NCBI GenBank assembly: GCA_017562135.1
Contig: QEYB01001425.1
Coordinates: 1 to 64,000, forward strand
Source of the DNA: Dipylidium caninum
Taxonomy: Eukaryota; Platyhelminthes; Cestoda; Cyclophyllidea; Dipylidiidae
Length of the DNA stretch: 64,000 bases
Direction of reading: 5' to 3'
Part shown: positions 1 through 12,690 of the stretch, one piece after another
Numbering within the stretch: the first letter of the stretch is position 1
Layout of the letters: the number at the start of each line of letters is the position of its first letter
Notes under the pieces: model-generated
What the model was told of the DNA's origin: nothing
The model's input: the letters and a program-made list of their open reading frames with translations, nothing else
The model's database searches: none
Position numbers and translations under genes: made by a program

Positions 1-990
1 TCCACCGCACCAACTACGGAACCGCACTTACTTGAACCACATCACACTCAAATCCTTTATTTTTGCCGAGAGCATTCAGATCATGTCTACACGCCGACCC
101 CCTATCCGACGACCCCGACGAAACCGACGACCCGACGCCCAGACGACCGCCGGAGATCGTGAGTACTTCTAGCGGAAACAGGTATATTGGCTAGGGCATA
201 AGGCTGATCACATCTGTCCGGTGCATGTTATTGTGAGCGAGGATTTGCAATAAGCCGAGTGAAGAACGTGCCGCTTTCCGATCAATAGGCTTAGTGCGTA
301 AACGCGAGACACTAGCCAAGCCACCTGGATTCGAAGTACCTCGCACACCTTCCACATTTTAGGCAGCTCACCAATCGGGAACCGGACCCTCATGACTCCT
401 TCTCAGACTACTCTACGCTACTCATACTCTACTCTACTGCTACTGCTATGCCATTGCCCCTTACTCTGTACCTGTAATGACCCACCGCCAGTGGACACAC
501 AGACTTGCACATGCCGACGGTATGGGGGTCTCGCGGGGCGGGATGAAGCTGAGACAGCCTATCATCACCACCTTTCTACCCTGCAACAAGTATCGGCTAC
601 CTAGGCCTGTAACACTCCCGCCATTCGAGCTCAGCTGCAGCCTTCCTTCGCTGTGCGCACAGGCGCGTTGCATATTGGTTTGACACCTTTTCGAGTAAGG
701 GATTAGAGAAGCGACGAGGGAGACTAACTGCCATAGCAGTATGTTCGGCTGTAGAGTGATAATAGTTTGCGTGGCAATGATTAGAAAGTGAGTATCCATT
801 ATATATAGCAGTCACACTGGCGCACTCTCACACCCTCTGCCACTATTAAACCCGTCCACTTACCAGCCACAAGCTACGCCCACTTCTCACTCTCACTCTC
901 GCCTAACCCCATCACCCCCACACTTCGCCGCTGACCACACCAAACACGCCGACCCCCACCCTCACCCTCGTTCCTCTCTCTCGCTTCCAT

Positions 991-1097
991 CTAGGCCCCT
1001 ATGAGGCCAGCCAAATACTGCGGTTCCAGCTCGCGCACAGCACGAGCTGCATCGATACTCACCATACAAGATTGCAGGTAAGGACCGATTAACGGTG
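991..1097 (-). ncRNA. Spliced-leader (SL) RNA gene, array copy 1
   Basis: The 35-nt leader exon occupies 1,097 down to 1,063, starting CACCGTTAATCGG and ending TTGTATG, followed directly by the donor GTGAGT. It resembles the cestode SL as I remember it, including the terminal ATG that can supply a start codon in SL-trans-spliced mRNAs. The intron part contains a stem (CAGCTCG paired with CGAGCTG in other copies; here the loop side is altered), an AUUUGG Sm-like site in CAGTATTTGGC, and a terminal inverted repeat (CTAGG/CCTAG). In this copy the terminal hairpin has one extra base. The 3' end at 991 is inferred from the end of the hairpin. SL RNA is a small nuclear RNA that donates its 5' exon and cap to pre-mRNAs. 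Confidence 0.9.
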
Positions 1098-1982
1098 CAC
1101 CACCTCTCGCCCGCCTCCACACCACACGCCCACCCGCGCTCCCCGCTCCGCTTCCGCTCTCCATGTCACACGTTCTCGCCCGGTTCGCACACCATACCCC
1201 AGCCTCACATGCCACATCTCACTACACTAATCAGCCATTTGATCTTTGCTCAAATCCTCCTCCTTCTTCCCCAACCATCACATTCTCCTCCCCCTACCGC
1301 CTACTTAACTATTGCCTCATAATCATTCCCGCCCGCCTTGCCCGCCTGCCGCCGCCGCCTGCCCGTCCCGTCCGTCCTCATCCAGCCACACAACAAGAGC
1401 GTTCTAGCCACCCTCACCCTCATCAACTGCATTTAAAATCGCCTTCTATCTCAACCTCCACCTCCACCTCACCTCCACCTCCACCTTTCCCTCCACCTCA
1501 CCTCCATCTAAATCTTCCATCTTCCATCCGCAACACCATTCCCCATCTCTATATTTTCAAGGCACATACACACACACACACACACACACACCCCACTCCA
1601 ACGTGTAGACCTCCTCCTCTCATACCCATAGCCATGCATATAACTATAACTATGCACAATCCATGCCCTTGCCCTGCCTTGGCTCATGCACATGCCTCTG
1701 CCCACCCTCGTCCTCATACTCACCATTACATTGACACTCCTTCCTACCTGCCACCATGACAATGCTCAACCAAAGCGCTCTCCCGACCTCATCGTCACCG
1801 GACGGGCAGAATGCCCACATGGTGAATACTTTCACAGCAGGTGCAGAGGACAACACTGGGCCTAGCTACATGAAGGCCAGATACACGCGCGTCTACTACT
1901 CGTCCAATGCCAGTCAACTCACATCCACGCTTTGTTTCAGTAATCTTCCACTCCCTCCTCAACAACATCCTCTCTACTCGCC

Positions 1983-2032
1983 TAACCTCCTCATACCCTA
2001 CCCTACCCTACCCTACCCTACCCTACCCTTAC
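1983..2032. repeat. Telomere-like CCCTA microsatellite inside the array unit
   Basis: A run of CCCTA/TACCC pentamers, GGGTA on the other strand. Equivalent runs occur in the other units near 4,530, 7,120, 9,680, 12,285 and 14,880. The motif is a pentamer and not the TTAGGG hexamer usual for animal telomeres, so it is treated as a spacer microsatellite. The minus strand is G-rich and could form quadruplexes. Confidence 0.85.
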
Positions 2033-3573
2033 ACTACACTAGCCTAATCTAACTAACTTAATTTTCCTACCTGCTTACCTTCACTTCACTTCACTAGACC
2101 CATCTCACCTTTTCTCCTTTTCTCATTTCGCTACCCCAACTTCCCTTCCTTCCCTTTCTTTCCCACCCTACCTTATCTTACCTTAACTACCTTACCTTTC
2201 CTTGGCCTTACATTTCTCTCTCTATCCCCTCCATCCTGCTCTGCCCTCCCTCGCCTCCTGCTTCCACTTCCCTTGCTTCTCTAGTCTACCTTGCCTCCAT
2301 TCTCTCGAATTTCCTTGCCTTGCCTTCGCCATTCCTCCCTTCCTTCCCTTCCTCCTTCTCCCTTCCTCCCCCCCCTTTCTTCCTCCCTTCCTCTCCCCCT
2401 TGCCTCCCTATTCTATTGCGCACTGGTCTGCCTGCGTTTGCTTTCGCGAGCCTTGCGTGTTTGCGTGCCTGTTCCCCTGCTCTGCGACTTGATGCTTTCA
2501 CGCACTGCTTCACCGACTGCTTCACCCCACCCCCGCCATTGCTTCACCGCACACTAGCCGGGAACCGCACTTACTTGAACCACATTCACCACTCAATCCT
2601 GTTATTTTTGCCGAGAGCATTCGAGATCATGTCTCGACCCCCTATCCGCACGACCCGACGACTCGCCAGACGACGCCGTGAGATGTGAGTACTTCTGAGC
2701 GGAAGAACAGTTGATATGGCTAGGGCATAGAGGCTGGCATCACATCTGTCCGTGTGCATGTAGTTGTGAGCGAGGATGTGCAATAAGCCGTAAGTGAAGA
2801 AGGTGCCGCGTTCCGAGTTATCAATAGGCTTAGTGCGTGAACCGCGAGACACGTAGCAAGCCACGTGGATGCGAAGGACTCGCACACCTTCCACAATTGT
2901 AGCAGCGTCAGCGCAATCGGAACCGACGCTCATGACTTCCTTCTCAGACACTGCTACTGCTACTGCTACTGCTACTGCTACTGCCTATTGCCAGTGCCCC
3001 TGGTTACTCTGGGTACCGTGCCTAAATGACCGCAGCGCCAGTGGACACAGACGTGCACATGCCGACGGTATTGTGTTCTCGCGGAGCCGTGTGGTTGAAG
3101 GCTGAGACAGCCTTTCATCCACTCACCTTTTCTACCCTGCCGACAAGGTATCGCTTACCTAGTGCCTGGTGAGACACTCGCCGCCATTCGAGCTCAGGCT
3201 GCGAGCCTGTGCCTTCGCGTTGCTGCGCACGAGGGCCGCGTGCATGTGGTTTTGCGTGTCGGAAGTAAGGGGGGAGATTAAGAGAAGCCGACGGAGGTGA
3301 GACTAACTGCATAGCAGTATGTTCGGCTGTGAGAGTGATGAATAGGCGTGCTGTGGCAATGATGAGAAGTTGAGGTAGCCATTAGTATACTAGCAGTCAA
3401 CACTGGCGCACTCTCGAGCACCTCTGCCACATTGAACCCGTCCCACTTACCAGCCACGAAGCTACGCGCACTCTCACTCTCACTCACGCTAGACTCAGCC
3501 CCACACTCCCTGACCCCTAACAACCCAAACACGCCGACCGCACCACCTCACCCTCTTCTCTTCTTGCTTCCAT

Positions 3574-3679
3574 CTAGGCCCCTAGAGGCCAGCCAAATAC
3601 TGGTTCCAGCTCGCGCACGAGCACGAGCTGCATCGATACTCACCATACAAGATTGCAGGTAAGGAACCGATTAACGGTG
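3574..3679 (-). ncRNA. Spliced-leader RNA gene, array copy 2 (one-base insertion in exon)
   Basis: This copy has the same leader exon (3,679 to 3,644), GTGAGT donor, stem-loop, Sm-like AUUUGG and terminal hairpin as the other copies. The exon has one additional base in the GGTCC stretch (it reads GGTTCC), making it 36 nt rather than 35. The stem after the donor is intact. It could be a sequence variant of the leader, a non-functional copy or an assembly error. Confidence 0.87.
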
Positions 3680-4008
3680 GCCACACCGTCTCGCCCGCTC
3701 CACACCACGCGCACCGCTTGCCCGGCTCCGCTTCCGCTCTCCATGTCACACGTCTCGCCCGGTTCGCACACCCATACCCCAGCCTCACATAGGCTCACAT
3801 TCACTAGCACTAATCACCATGATCTTTTGCTCAATCCCCTCCTTCTCCCACCATCACATTCTCCTCCCCCTCCGCCTACTTACTATTGCTTTAGTAATGC
3901 ATGCCGCCCGCCCGCTCGTCTGCCTGCCCGACTCTCCAGCCACCAACAAGAGCATTCTCGCCACTCTCACCCTCATCAACTGCATTCAAATCGTCTTCTA
4001 TCTCAACT

Positions 4009-4091
4009 TCCACCTCCACCTCCACCTCCACCTCCACCTCCACCTCCACCACGTCAATCTCCATCTCCATCTCCATCTCCATCTCCATCTC
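4009..4091. repeat. CTCCAC / ATCTCC hexamer microsatellite
   Basis: About seven CTCCAC hexamers are followed by about seven ATCTCC hexamers, all pyrimidine-rich on the plus strand. The same block is present near 9,150-9,240, and shortened forms lie near 1,455, 6,605, 11,770 and 14,375. Homopurine/homopyrimidine tracts of this type can adopt triplex structures. Copy number varies between units, as expected of slippage. Confidence 0.9.
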
Positions 4092-5508
4092 TATATTTTC
4101 AACGCACACACACACACACACACCCCACTCCAACGTGTAGAGCTCCTCCTCTCATACCCATAGCCATGCATATAACTATAACTATGCACAGCATCCATGC
4201 CCTTGCCCTTGGTCATGCCTCTGCCCACCCTCGTCCTCATACTCACCATTACATTGACACTCCTTCCTACCTGCCACCATGACAATGCTCAACCAAAGCG
4301 CTCTCCCGACCTCATCGTCACCGGAAAGGGCGAAATGCCACTGGTGAATACTTACAAAGCAGGTGCAGAGGAACAACCTGGGCCTGGCTACATGGAGGCC
4401 AGATACACGCGCGTCTACACTCGTCCACATGCCAGCCTCCATAACTCACATCCACGCTTGTTTCCAGTAATCTCCACCTCCACTCCTCAACAAGGCCATC
4501 CTCTCTACTCGCCTAACCTCCATCAACCCTACCCTACCCTACCCTTCCTACCCTACCTACACTACACTAGCCTAATCTAACCTGACTTATTTTTTCCTAA
4601 CACTTCACTTACTTAGACCCATCTCACCTTTCCTCGCTTCTTGGCTTACCCAACTTCCCTTTCCTTCCCTTTCTTTCCCTACCCTACCTTATCTTACCTT
4701 ACACTACCTTCCTTTCTTACCTTACATTACTTTCTCTCCCTGGCCTATTCCCTCCCATGCCCTGCCCTCCTCGCCTCCCCTGCCTCCTTTCCCATCCCCT
4801 TGCCTTCCGCTTGCTCTGTCTACCTTTGCCTCCATTCTCTCGAATTTCCTTGCCTTGCCTTGCCTTGCCTTCACCCTTCCTCCCTTCCTCCCTTCCTCCC
4901 TTCCTCCCCCCTTCCTTTCTATTGTCTATTCACGCACTCGTCTCTGACCTTGCTTGCCGGCGTGGCTGCCTGCCTGCGTGCCTGCTTGCCTCTTTGCCTT
5001 TTTGCCTCTTTGCCTGTTCTCCTGCTCGATTGCTTGACTGCTTGACTGCTTCACGCACTGCTTCACCGACTGCTTCTCCCACTGCTTCACCGCATTGTTC
5101 ACGCACGCACTAGCGGGAACCGCACTTACTTGAACCACATTCACACTCAATCCTGTTATTTTTGAGACGAGAGCATTCGAGATCATGTCTACACGCCGAC
5201 CCGCCTATCCGACGACCCGACGACCGAACGCCAGACGACCCGCCGTGAGATTGGAGTACTTCTGAGCGGAAGACAGTGATATGGCTAGGGCATAGAGGCT
5301 GGCATCACGTCTGCCAGTGTGCACGTAGTTGTGAGGCGAGGATGTGCACTACGCCGTAGTGAAGAAGGTGTCGCGTTCCGAGGTCTATAGGCTAAGTACG
5401 TGAACCGCGAGACAAGTAGCAAGCCACGTGGATGCGAAGGACATCGCACACCTTCCACATTGTAGACAGCGACAGCGGAATCGGACACGACGCTCATGAC
5501 TTCTTCTC

Positions 5509-5578
5509 AGACTACTGCTACTGCTACTGCTACTGCCACTGCCACTGCCACTGCCACTGCCACTGCCACTGCCACTGT
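5509..5578. repeat. CTACTG / CCACTG microsatellite
   Basis: Several CTACTG hexamers are followed by seven CCACTG hexamers. Matching tracts occur near 2,948, 8,075, 10,690 and 13,285. Units 3, 5 and 6 carry the CCACTG extension, while units 2 and 4 have only CTACTG. The tract is therefore a useful marker of which units share recent ancestry. Confidence 0.9.
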
Positions 5579-6149
5579 TACTCTGGGTACCGTGCTAAAT
5601 GTCCGCAGCCGCCAGTGGGACACAGACGTGGACATGCCGACGGTGTTGTGTCTCGCGGGGCGTGTGGTTGAAGGCTGAGACAGCCTTTCATCACTCGCCT
5701 ATTCGACCCTGCCGACAAGGTATCGGCTTACCTAGTGCCTGGTGAGACACTCGCCACCATTCGAGGCTCAGGCTGCGAGCCTGTGCCTTCGCGTTGCTGC
5801 GCACGAGGGGACGCCATTCATGTGGTTTTGCGTGGCGGAAGGTAAGGGGGAGATTGGGAGAAGCGATGGAGGTGAGACCAGCTGCATAGTAGTATGCTCG
5901 GCTGTGAGAGTGAGTGAATAGGCGTGTGTGCAATGATGAGAAGTGAGGGTAGCCATTAGTATACTAGCAGTCACACAGCGCACACTCTCGAGCACCCTCG
6001 GCCACATTGAATCCACCCACTTACGAGCCACGAAGCAACGCACCACTCCTTACTCTCACTCTCGCCTAGACCTCAGCCCCACACTCGCCTGCCTGACCAC
6101 ACCAAACACGCCGACCGCCCACCTCACCCTCTTCTCTTCTTGCTTCCAT

Positions 6150-6248
6150 CTAGGCCCCTAGAGGCCAGCCAAATACTGTCCAGCTCGCACGAGCACGAGC
6201 TGCATCGATACTCACCATACAAGATTGCAGTAAGGACGATTAACGGTG
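6150..6248 (-). ncRNA. Spliced-leader RNA gene, array copy 3 (degenerate exon)
   Basis: The leader exon (6,248 to 6,216) is only 33 nt because two single bases are missing, one in GGTCC and one in ACCTGC. The donor GTGAGT and the terminal hairpin are kept. The linker before the Sm-like site is also shortened. It is likely a decaying SL gene or a region with assembly errors. Confidence 0.8.
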
Positions 6249-8695
6249 CCACCACCGTCTCGCCCGCCTCCACACACACGCCACCCGCTTGGCCCCGCTC
6301 CGCTTCCGCTCTCCATGTCACACGTCTCGCCCGTTCGCACGCCATACCCCCAGCCTCACATGGCCCATCTCACTAGCACTAATCACCATCTCGATCTTTG
6401 CTCAATCCTCCTCCTTCTCCCACCATCACATTCTCCTCCCCCTTACTCCTACTTACTATTGCCTCAGTAATGCATTCCCGCCCGCCTGCGCCGCCTGCCC
6501 CCTGCCGCCTGCCCGTCCGTCCGTCCGTCTATCCAGCCACAAACAAGAGCGTTCTAGCCACCCTCACCCTCATCAACTGCATTTAAATGCCTTCTATCTC
6601 AACCTCCACTCCACCTCACCCACCTCCACCTCCACCTCCACCTCCATCTAAATCTCCATCTTCATCCGCAACACCATCCCATCTCTATATTTTCAACGCA
6701 CACACACACATACAAACCACTCCAACGTTTTAGGCCTCCTCTCTCATACCCAAAGTCATGCATATAAATATAACAATTGCACACATCCATGCTTGCCTTG
6801 CCCTGGGTCATGCCTCTGCCACACTCGTTCTCATACTCTCCATCACATTGACACTCCTTCCTACCCTACCACCATGACAATCCTCGACCCAAAGCGCTCT
6901 CCCGACCTCATCGTCACCGGACGGGCAGAATGCCCACATGGTGAATACTTTCACAGCAGGTGCAGAGGACAACACTGGGCCTAGCTACATGGAGGCCAGA
7001 TACACGCGCGTCTATACTCGAAATGCCAGCTCCATACTCACATCACGCTTGTTTCCATTATCTCCACCTCCCTCCTCAACAAGGCCATCCTCTCTACTCG
7101 CCTAACCTCCATCACCCCTACCCTACCCTACCCTATCCTACCCTACCCTACTTACACTACACTAGCCTAATCTAACCTGACTTATTTTTTTCCTAACCTG
7201 CCCTCACTTCACTTCACTAGACCCCATCTTCACCTTTCCTCGCTTCGATTCGTCTACCCCAACTTTCCCTTTCCTTCCCTTTTTCCTACTCCTACTTATC
7301 TTACCTTACACTACCTTACCTTTCCTTACCTACATTACTTTCTCTCCCCTCCTATCCCCTCCCATCCTATTGTCTTCTCCCTGCCTCCTTTGCCCATCCC
7401 CCTTCCGCTTCTCTAGTCCTACCTTTGCCTCCATTCTCTCGAATTTCCTTGCCTTGCCTTCGCCATTCCTCCCTTCCTCCCTTCCTCCCTTCCTCCCTTC
7501 CTCCCCCCTTCCTCCCTTCTCCCCCTTCCTCCCTATTTCTATTCAGCCGCACTGGTCCTGCGTTTGCTTGTCGGCGAGCCTGCGTGCCTGCTTTGTGCCT
7601 GTTCCCTGCTCGATCTCTTGACTGCTTCACGCACTGCTTTCACCCACTGCTTCACGATTGCTTCACCGCACGCACTAGCGGAACCGCACTTACTTGAACC
7701 ACATTCACACTCATCCTGTTATTTTTGCCGAGAGCATTCGAGATCATGTCTACACGCCGACCCGCCTATTCCGACGACCGACACCCGACGCCCAGACGAC
7801 CCGCCGTGAGATGTGCAGTCCTTCTGCGTGGGAGAGAGTTGATATGGCTAGGCGCATAGAGGCTGGCATCACGTCTGCCAGTGTGCACGTAGTTGTGAGG
7901 CGAGGATGTGCACTACGCCGTAGTGAAGAAGGTGTCGCGTTCCGAGGTCTATAGGCTAAGTACGTGAACCGCGAGACAAGTAGCAAGCCACGTGGATGCG
8001 AAGGACATCGCACACCTTCCACATTGTAGGCAGCGTCAGCGCAATCGGAACCGACGCTCATGACTTCTTCTCAGACTACTGCTACTGCTACTGCTACTGC
8101 TACTGCTATTTGCCAGTGCCCCTGGTACTCTGGGTACCGTGCTAAATGACCGCAGCCGCCAGTGGGACACAGACGTGCACATGCCGACGGTATTGTGTCT
8201 CGGGAGCGTGTGGATGAAGGCTGAGACAGCCTTTCATCACTCACCTTTTCTACCCTGCCGACAAGGTATCGGCTTACCTAGTGCCTGGTGAGACACTCGC
8301 CGCCATTCGAGGCTCAGGCTGCGAGCCTGTGCCTTCGCGTTGCTGCGCACGAGGGGCCGCGTGCATGTGGTTTTGCGTGTCGGAGGTAAGGGGGGATTAA
8401 GAGAAGCGACGGAGGTGAGACTAACTGCATAGCAGTATGTTCGGCTGTGAGAGTGAGTGAATAGGCGTGCGTGGCAATGATGAGAAGTTGAGGTAGCCAT
8501 TAGTATACTAGCAGTCACACTGGCGCACTCTCGAGCACCCTCTGCCACATTGAACCGTTCCACTTACCAGCCACGAAGCTACGCGCCACTTCTCACTCTC
8601 ACTCTCGCCTAGACCTCAGCCCCACACTCGCCTGCCTGACCACACCAAAACCACGCCGACCGCCCACCTCACCCTCGTTTCTCTTCTGCTTCCAT

Positions 8696-8799
8696 CTAGG
8701 CCCCTAGAGGCCAGCCAAATACTGGTCCAGCTCGCGCACGAGCACGAGCTGCATCGATACTCACCATACAAGATTGCAGGTAAGGACCGATTAACGGTG
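8696..8799 (-). ncRNA. Spliced-leader RNA gene, array copy 4
   Basis: This is a consensus copy. The 35-nt exon runs from 8,799 to 8,765 and is identical to copies 1, 5 and 6, followed by GTGAGTATCGATG. The stem CAGCTCG/CGAGCTG, the Sm-like AUUUGG and the CTAGG/CCTAG hairpin are all intact. No promoter element (snRNA-type proximal sequence element) could be recognised upstream, i.e. to the right on the plus strand. Confidence 0.92.
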
Positions 8800-11315
8800 G
8801 CCACCACCGTCTCGCCCGCCTCCACACCACACGCCACCCGCTTGGCCGGCTCCGCTTCCGCTCTCCATGTCACACGCCTCGCCCCGTTCTGCACGCGCAT
8901 ACCCCAGGCCTCACATTGCTCCATCTCACTAGCACAATCACCATTTGATCTTTGCTCAATCCCTCCTCCTTCTCCCACCATCACATTCTCCTCCCCCTAC
9001 TCCTACTTACTATTGCCTCAGTAATGCATTCCCGCCCGCCTGCCCGCCTGCCCGCCTGCCGCCTGCCGTCCGTCCGTCCGTCTATCCAGCCACCAACAAG
9101 AGCATTCTCGCCACTCTCACCCTCATCAACTGCATTCAAATCGTCTTCTATCTCCACCTCCACCTCCACCTCCACCTCCACCTCCACCTCCACCTCCACC
9201 ACGTCAATCTCCATCTCCATCTCCATCTCCATCTCCATCTCTATATTTTCAAGGCACATACACACACACACACACACCCCACTCCAACGTGTAGACCTCC
9301 TCCTCTCATACCCATAGCCATGCATATAACTATAACTATGCACATACCCATGCCATTGCCCTGGGTCATGCCTCTGCCCACCCTCGTCCTCATACTCACC
9401 ATTACATTGACACTCCTTCCTACCTGCCACCATGACAATGCTCAACCAAAGCGCTCTCCCGACCTCATCGTCACCGGACGGGCAGAATGCCCACATGGTG
9501 AATACTTTCACAGCAGGTGCAGAGGACAACACTGGGCCTAGCTACATGGAGGCCAGATACACGCGCGTCTACGTACTCGTCCAATGCCAGCCTCCATACT
9601 CACATCCACGCTTGTTTCCAGTAATCTCCACCTCCCTCCTCAACAAGGCCATCCTCTCTACTCGCCTAACCTCCATCACCCTACCCTATCCTACCCTACC
9701 CTACCCTACCCTACCTTACACTACACTAGCCTAATCTAACCTGACTTATTTTTTTCCTAACCTGCCCTCACTTCACTTCACTAGACCCCATCTCACCTTT
9801 CCTCGCTTCGATTCGTCTACCCCAACTTCCCTTTCCTTCCCTTTCTTTCCCTACCCTACCTTATCTTACCTTACACTACCTTACCCTTTCCTTACCTTAC
9901 ATTACTTTTCTCTACCCCTCCTATCCCCTCCCATCCTTGCTCTCCCCTCCCTCGCCTCCTTTCCCATCCCCTTCCCTCCGCTTCTCTAGTCTACCTTTGC
10001 CTTCCATTCTCTCGAATTTCCTTGCCTTGCCTTCGCCATTCCTCCTTCCTCCCTTTCCTCCCTTCCTCCCTTCCTCCCTTCCTCCCCTTCCTTCCCTTCC
10101 TCCCCCCTTCCTCCCTATTCTATTCAGCGCACTGGTCCCTGCGTTTGCTTGTCGGCGAGCCTGCGTGCCTGCGTGCCTGTTCTCCTGCTCGATTGCTTGA
10201 CTGCTTGACTGCTTCACGCACTGCTTCACCGACTGCTTCTCCCACCGCTTCACCGCATGCACTAGCCAGAACTCGCACTTACTTGACTCGCGTTCACGCT
10301 CAATCCTGTTGTTTTGACCGAGAGCACTCGAGATCATGTCTACGCGCCGACCCGCCTATCCGACGACCCGACGACCCGACGCCCAGACGACCCGCCGTGA
10401 GATGTGGAGTACTTCTGAGCGGAAGACAGGTGATATGGCTAGGGCATAGAGGCTGGCATCACGTCTGCCAGTGTGCACGTAGTTGTGAGGCGAGGATGTG
10501 CACTACGCCGTAGTGAAGAAGGTGTCGCGTTCCGAGGTCTATAGGCTAAGTACGTGAACCGCGAGACAAGTAGCAAGCCACGTGGATGCGAAGGACATCG
10601 CACACCTTCCACATTGTAGGCAGTGGCAGCGACAGCGACAGCGACAGCGACAGCGGAATCGGACACGACGCTCATGACTTCTTCTCAGACTACTGCTACT
10701 GCTACTGCTACTGCCACTGCCACTGCCACTGCCACTGCCACTGTTACTCTGGGTACCGTGCTAAATGTCCGCAGCCGCCAGTGGGACACAGACGTGGACA
10801 TGCCGACGGTGTTGTGTCTCGCGGGGCGTGTGGTTGAAGGCTGAGACAGCCTTTCATCACTCGCCTATTCGACCCTGCCGACAAGGTATCGGCTTACCTA
10901 GTGCCTGGTGAGACACTCGCCACCATTCGAGGCTCAGGCTGCGAGCCTGTGCCTTCGCGTTGCTGCGCACGAGGGACGCCATTCATGTGGTTTTGCGTGG
11001 CGGAAGGTAAGGGGGAGATTGGGAGAAGCGATGGAGGTGAGACCAGCTGCATAGTAGTATGCTCGGCTGTGAGAGTGAGTGAATAGGCGTGTGTGGCAAT
11101 GATGAGAAGTGAGGTGGCGATTGGTGTACGAGCAGTCACACAGGCACACTCTCGAGCACCCTCGGCCACATTGAATCCACCCACTTACGAGCCACGAAGC
11201 AACGCACCACTCCTTACTCTCACTCTCGCCTAGACCTCAGCCCCACACTCGCCTGCCTGACCACACCAAACACGCCGACCGCCCCACCTCACCCTCGTTC
11301 TCTTCTCGCTTCCAT

Positions 11316-11419
11316 CTAGGCCCCTAGAGGCCAGCCAAATACTGGTTCAGCTCGCACACGAGCACGAGCTGCATCGATACTCACCATACAAGATTGCAGG
11401 TAAGGACCGATTAACGGTG
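11316..11419 (-). ncRNA. Spliced-leader RNA gene, array copy 5
   Basis: The consensus 35-nt leader exon (11,419 to 11,385), GTGAGT donor, Sm-like site and terminal hairpin are present. The stem after the donor differs by a substitution and small changes in the loop relative to copy 4. Confidence 0.91.
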
Positions 11420-12634
11420 ACCACCATCCTCTCGCCCGCCTACACACCACGCGCCACCCGCTTGGCCGGCTCCGCTTCCGCTCTCCATGTCACACGCCTC
11501 GCCCCGTTCTGCACGCGCATACCCCAGGCCTCACATTGCTCCATCTCACTAGCACCAATCGCCATCCGCACTTCGCTCAATCCCCCTCCTTCTTCCCCTA
11601 CCACACTCCCCTCCCCCTCCGCCTACTTACTATTGCTTTAGTAATGCATGCCGCCCGCCCGCCCGCCTGCCCGCCTGCGTCCGTCCGTCCGTCTATCCAG
11701 CCACCAACAAGAGCATTCTCGCCACTCTCACCCTCATCAACTGCATTCAAATCGTCTTCTATCTCAACTTCCACCTCCACCTCCACCTCCACCTCCACCT
11801 CCATCTAAATCTCCATCTTCATCCGCAAACACCATCCCCATCTCTATATTTTCAAGGCACATACACACACACACACACACCCCACTCCAACGTGTAGACC
11901 TCCTCCTCTCATACCCATAGCCATGCATATAACTATAACTATGCACACATCCATGCCCTTGCCCTGGGTCATGCCTCTGCCCACACTCGTTCTCATACTC
12001 TCCATCACATTGACACTCCTTCCTACCTGCCACCATGACAATGCTCAACCAAAGCGCTCTCCCGACCTCATCGTCACCGGACGGGCAGAATGCCCACATG
12101 GTGAATACTTTCACAGCAGGTGCAGAGGACAACACTGGGCCTAGCTACATGGAGGCCAGATACACGCGCGTCTACGTACTCGTCCAATGCCAGCCTCCAT
12201 ACTCACATCCACGCTTGTTTCCAGTAATCTCCACCTCCCTCCTCAACAAGGCCATCCTCTCTACTCGCCTACCCTCCTTCACCCTACCCTACCCTACCCT
12301 ACCCTACCCTACCTTAACACTACACTAGCCTAATCTAACCTGACTTATTTTTTTCCTAACCTGCCCTCACTTCACTTCACTAGACCCCATCTCACCTTCC
12401 CTCGCTTCGATTCGTCTACCCCAACTTCCCTTTCCTTCCCTTTCTTTCCCTACCCTACCTTATCTTACCTTACACTACCTTACCTTTCCTTACCTTACAT
12501 TACTTTCTCTCCCCTCCTATCCCCTCCCATCCTCTGCTCGCCCCTCCCTCCCCTCGCCTCCTTTCCCATCCCCTTCCCTCCGCTTCTCTAGTCTACCTTT
12601 GGCCTCCATTCTCTCGAATTTCCTTGCCTTGCCT

Positions 12635-12690
12635 TCACCTTTCCTCCCTTCCTCCCTTCCTCCCTTCCTCCCTTCCTCCCTTCCCCTTCC
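12635..12690. repeat. TTCC-type pyrimidine microsatellite in the array unit
   Basis: Repeated CCTTCCTC blocks of pure pyrimidine on the plus strand. Equivalent tracts occur in every unit (for example near 2,340, 4,880, 7,470, 10,060 and 15,225). Length and exact phase differ between units. Confidence 0.85.

Noticed and set aside
1040..1090. Apparent plus-strand splice donor (GCAG|GTAAGG) repeated in each unit
   Set aside because: It is the antisense of the SL exon (CCTTACCTGC), so it is explained by the minus-strand SL RNA gene.
1567..1592. CRISPR-like regular repeats in the array
   Set aside because: These are simple CA and hexamer microsatellites in eukaryotic DNA, without unique spacers or cas genes.
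1756..1925. Conserved open frame repeated in the array units (begins TMLNQSALPTSSSPDG), for example also at 9,432 and 12,035
   Set aside because: It is part of the satellite unit, shifts frame between copies, has no domain and no conservation bias toward synonymous sites visible by eye; treated as non-coding spacer.
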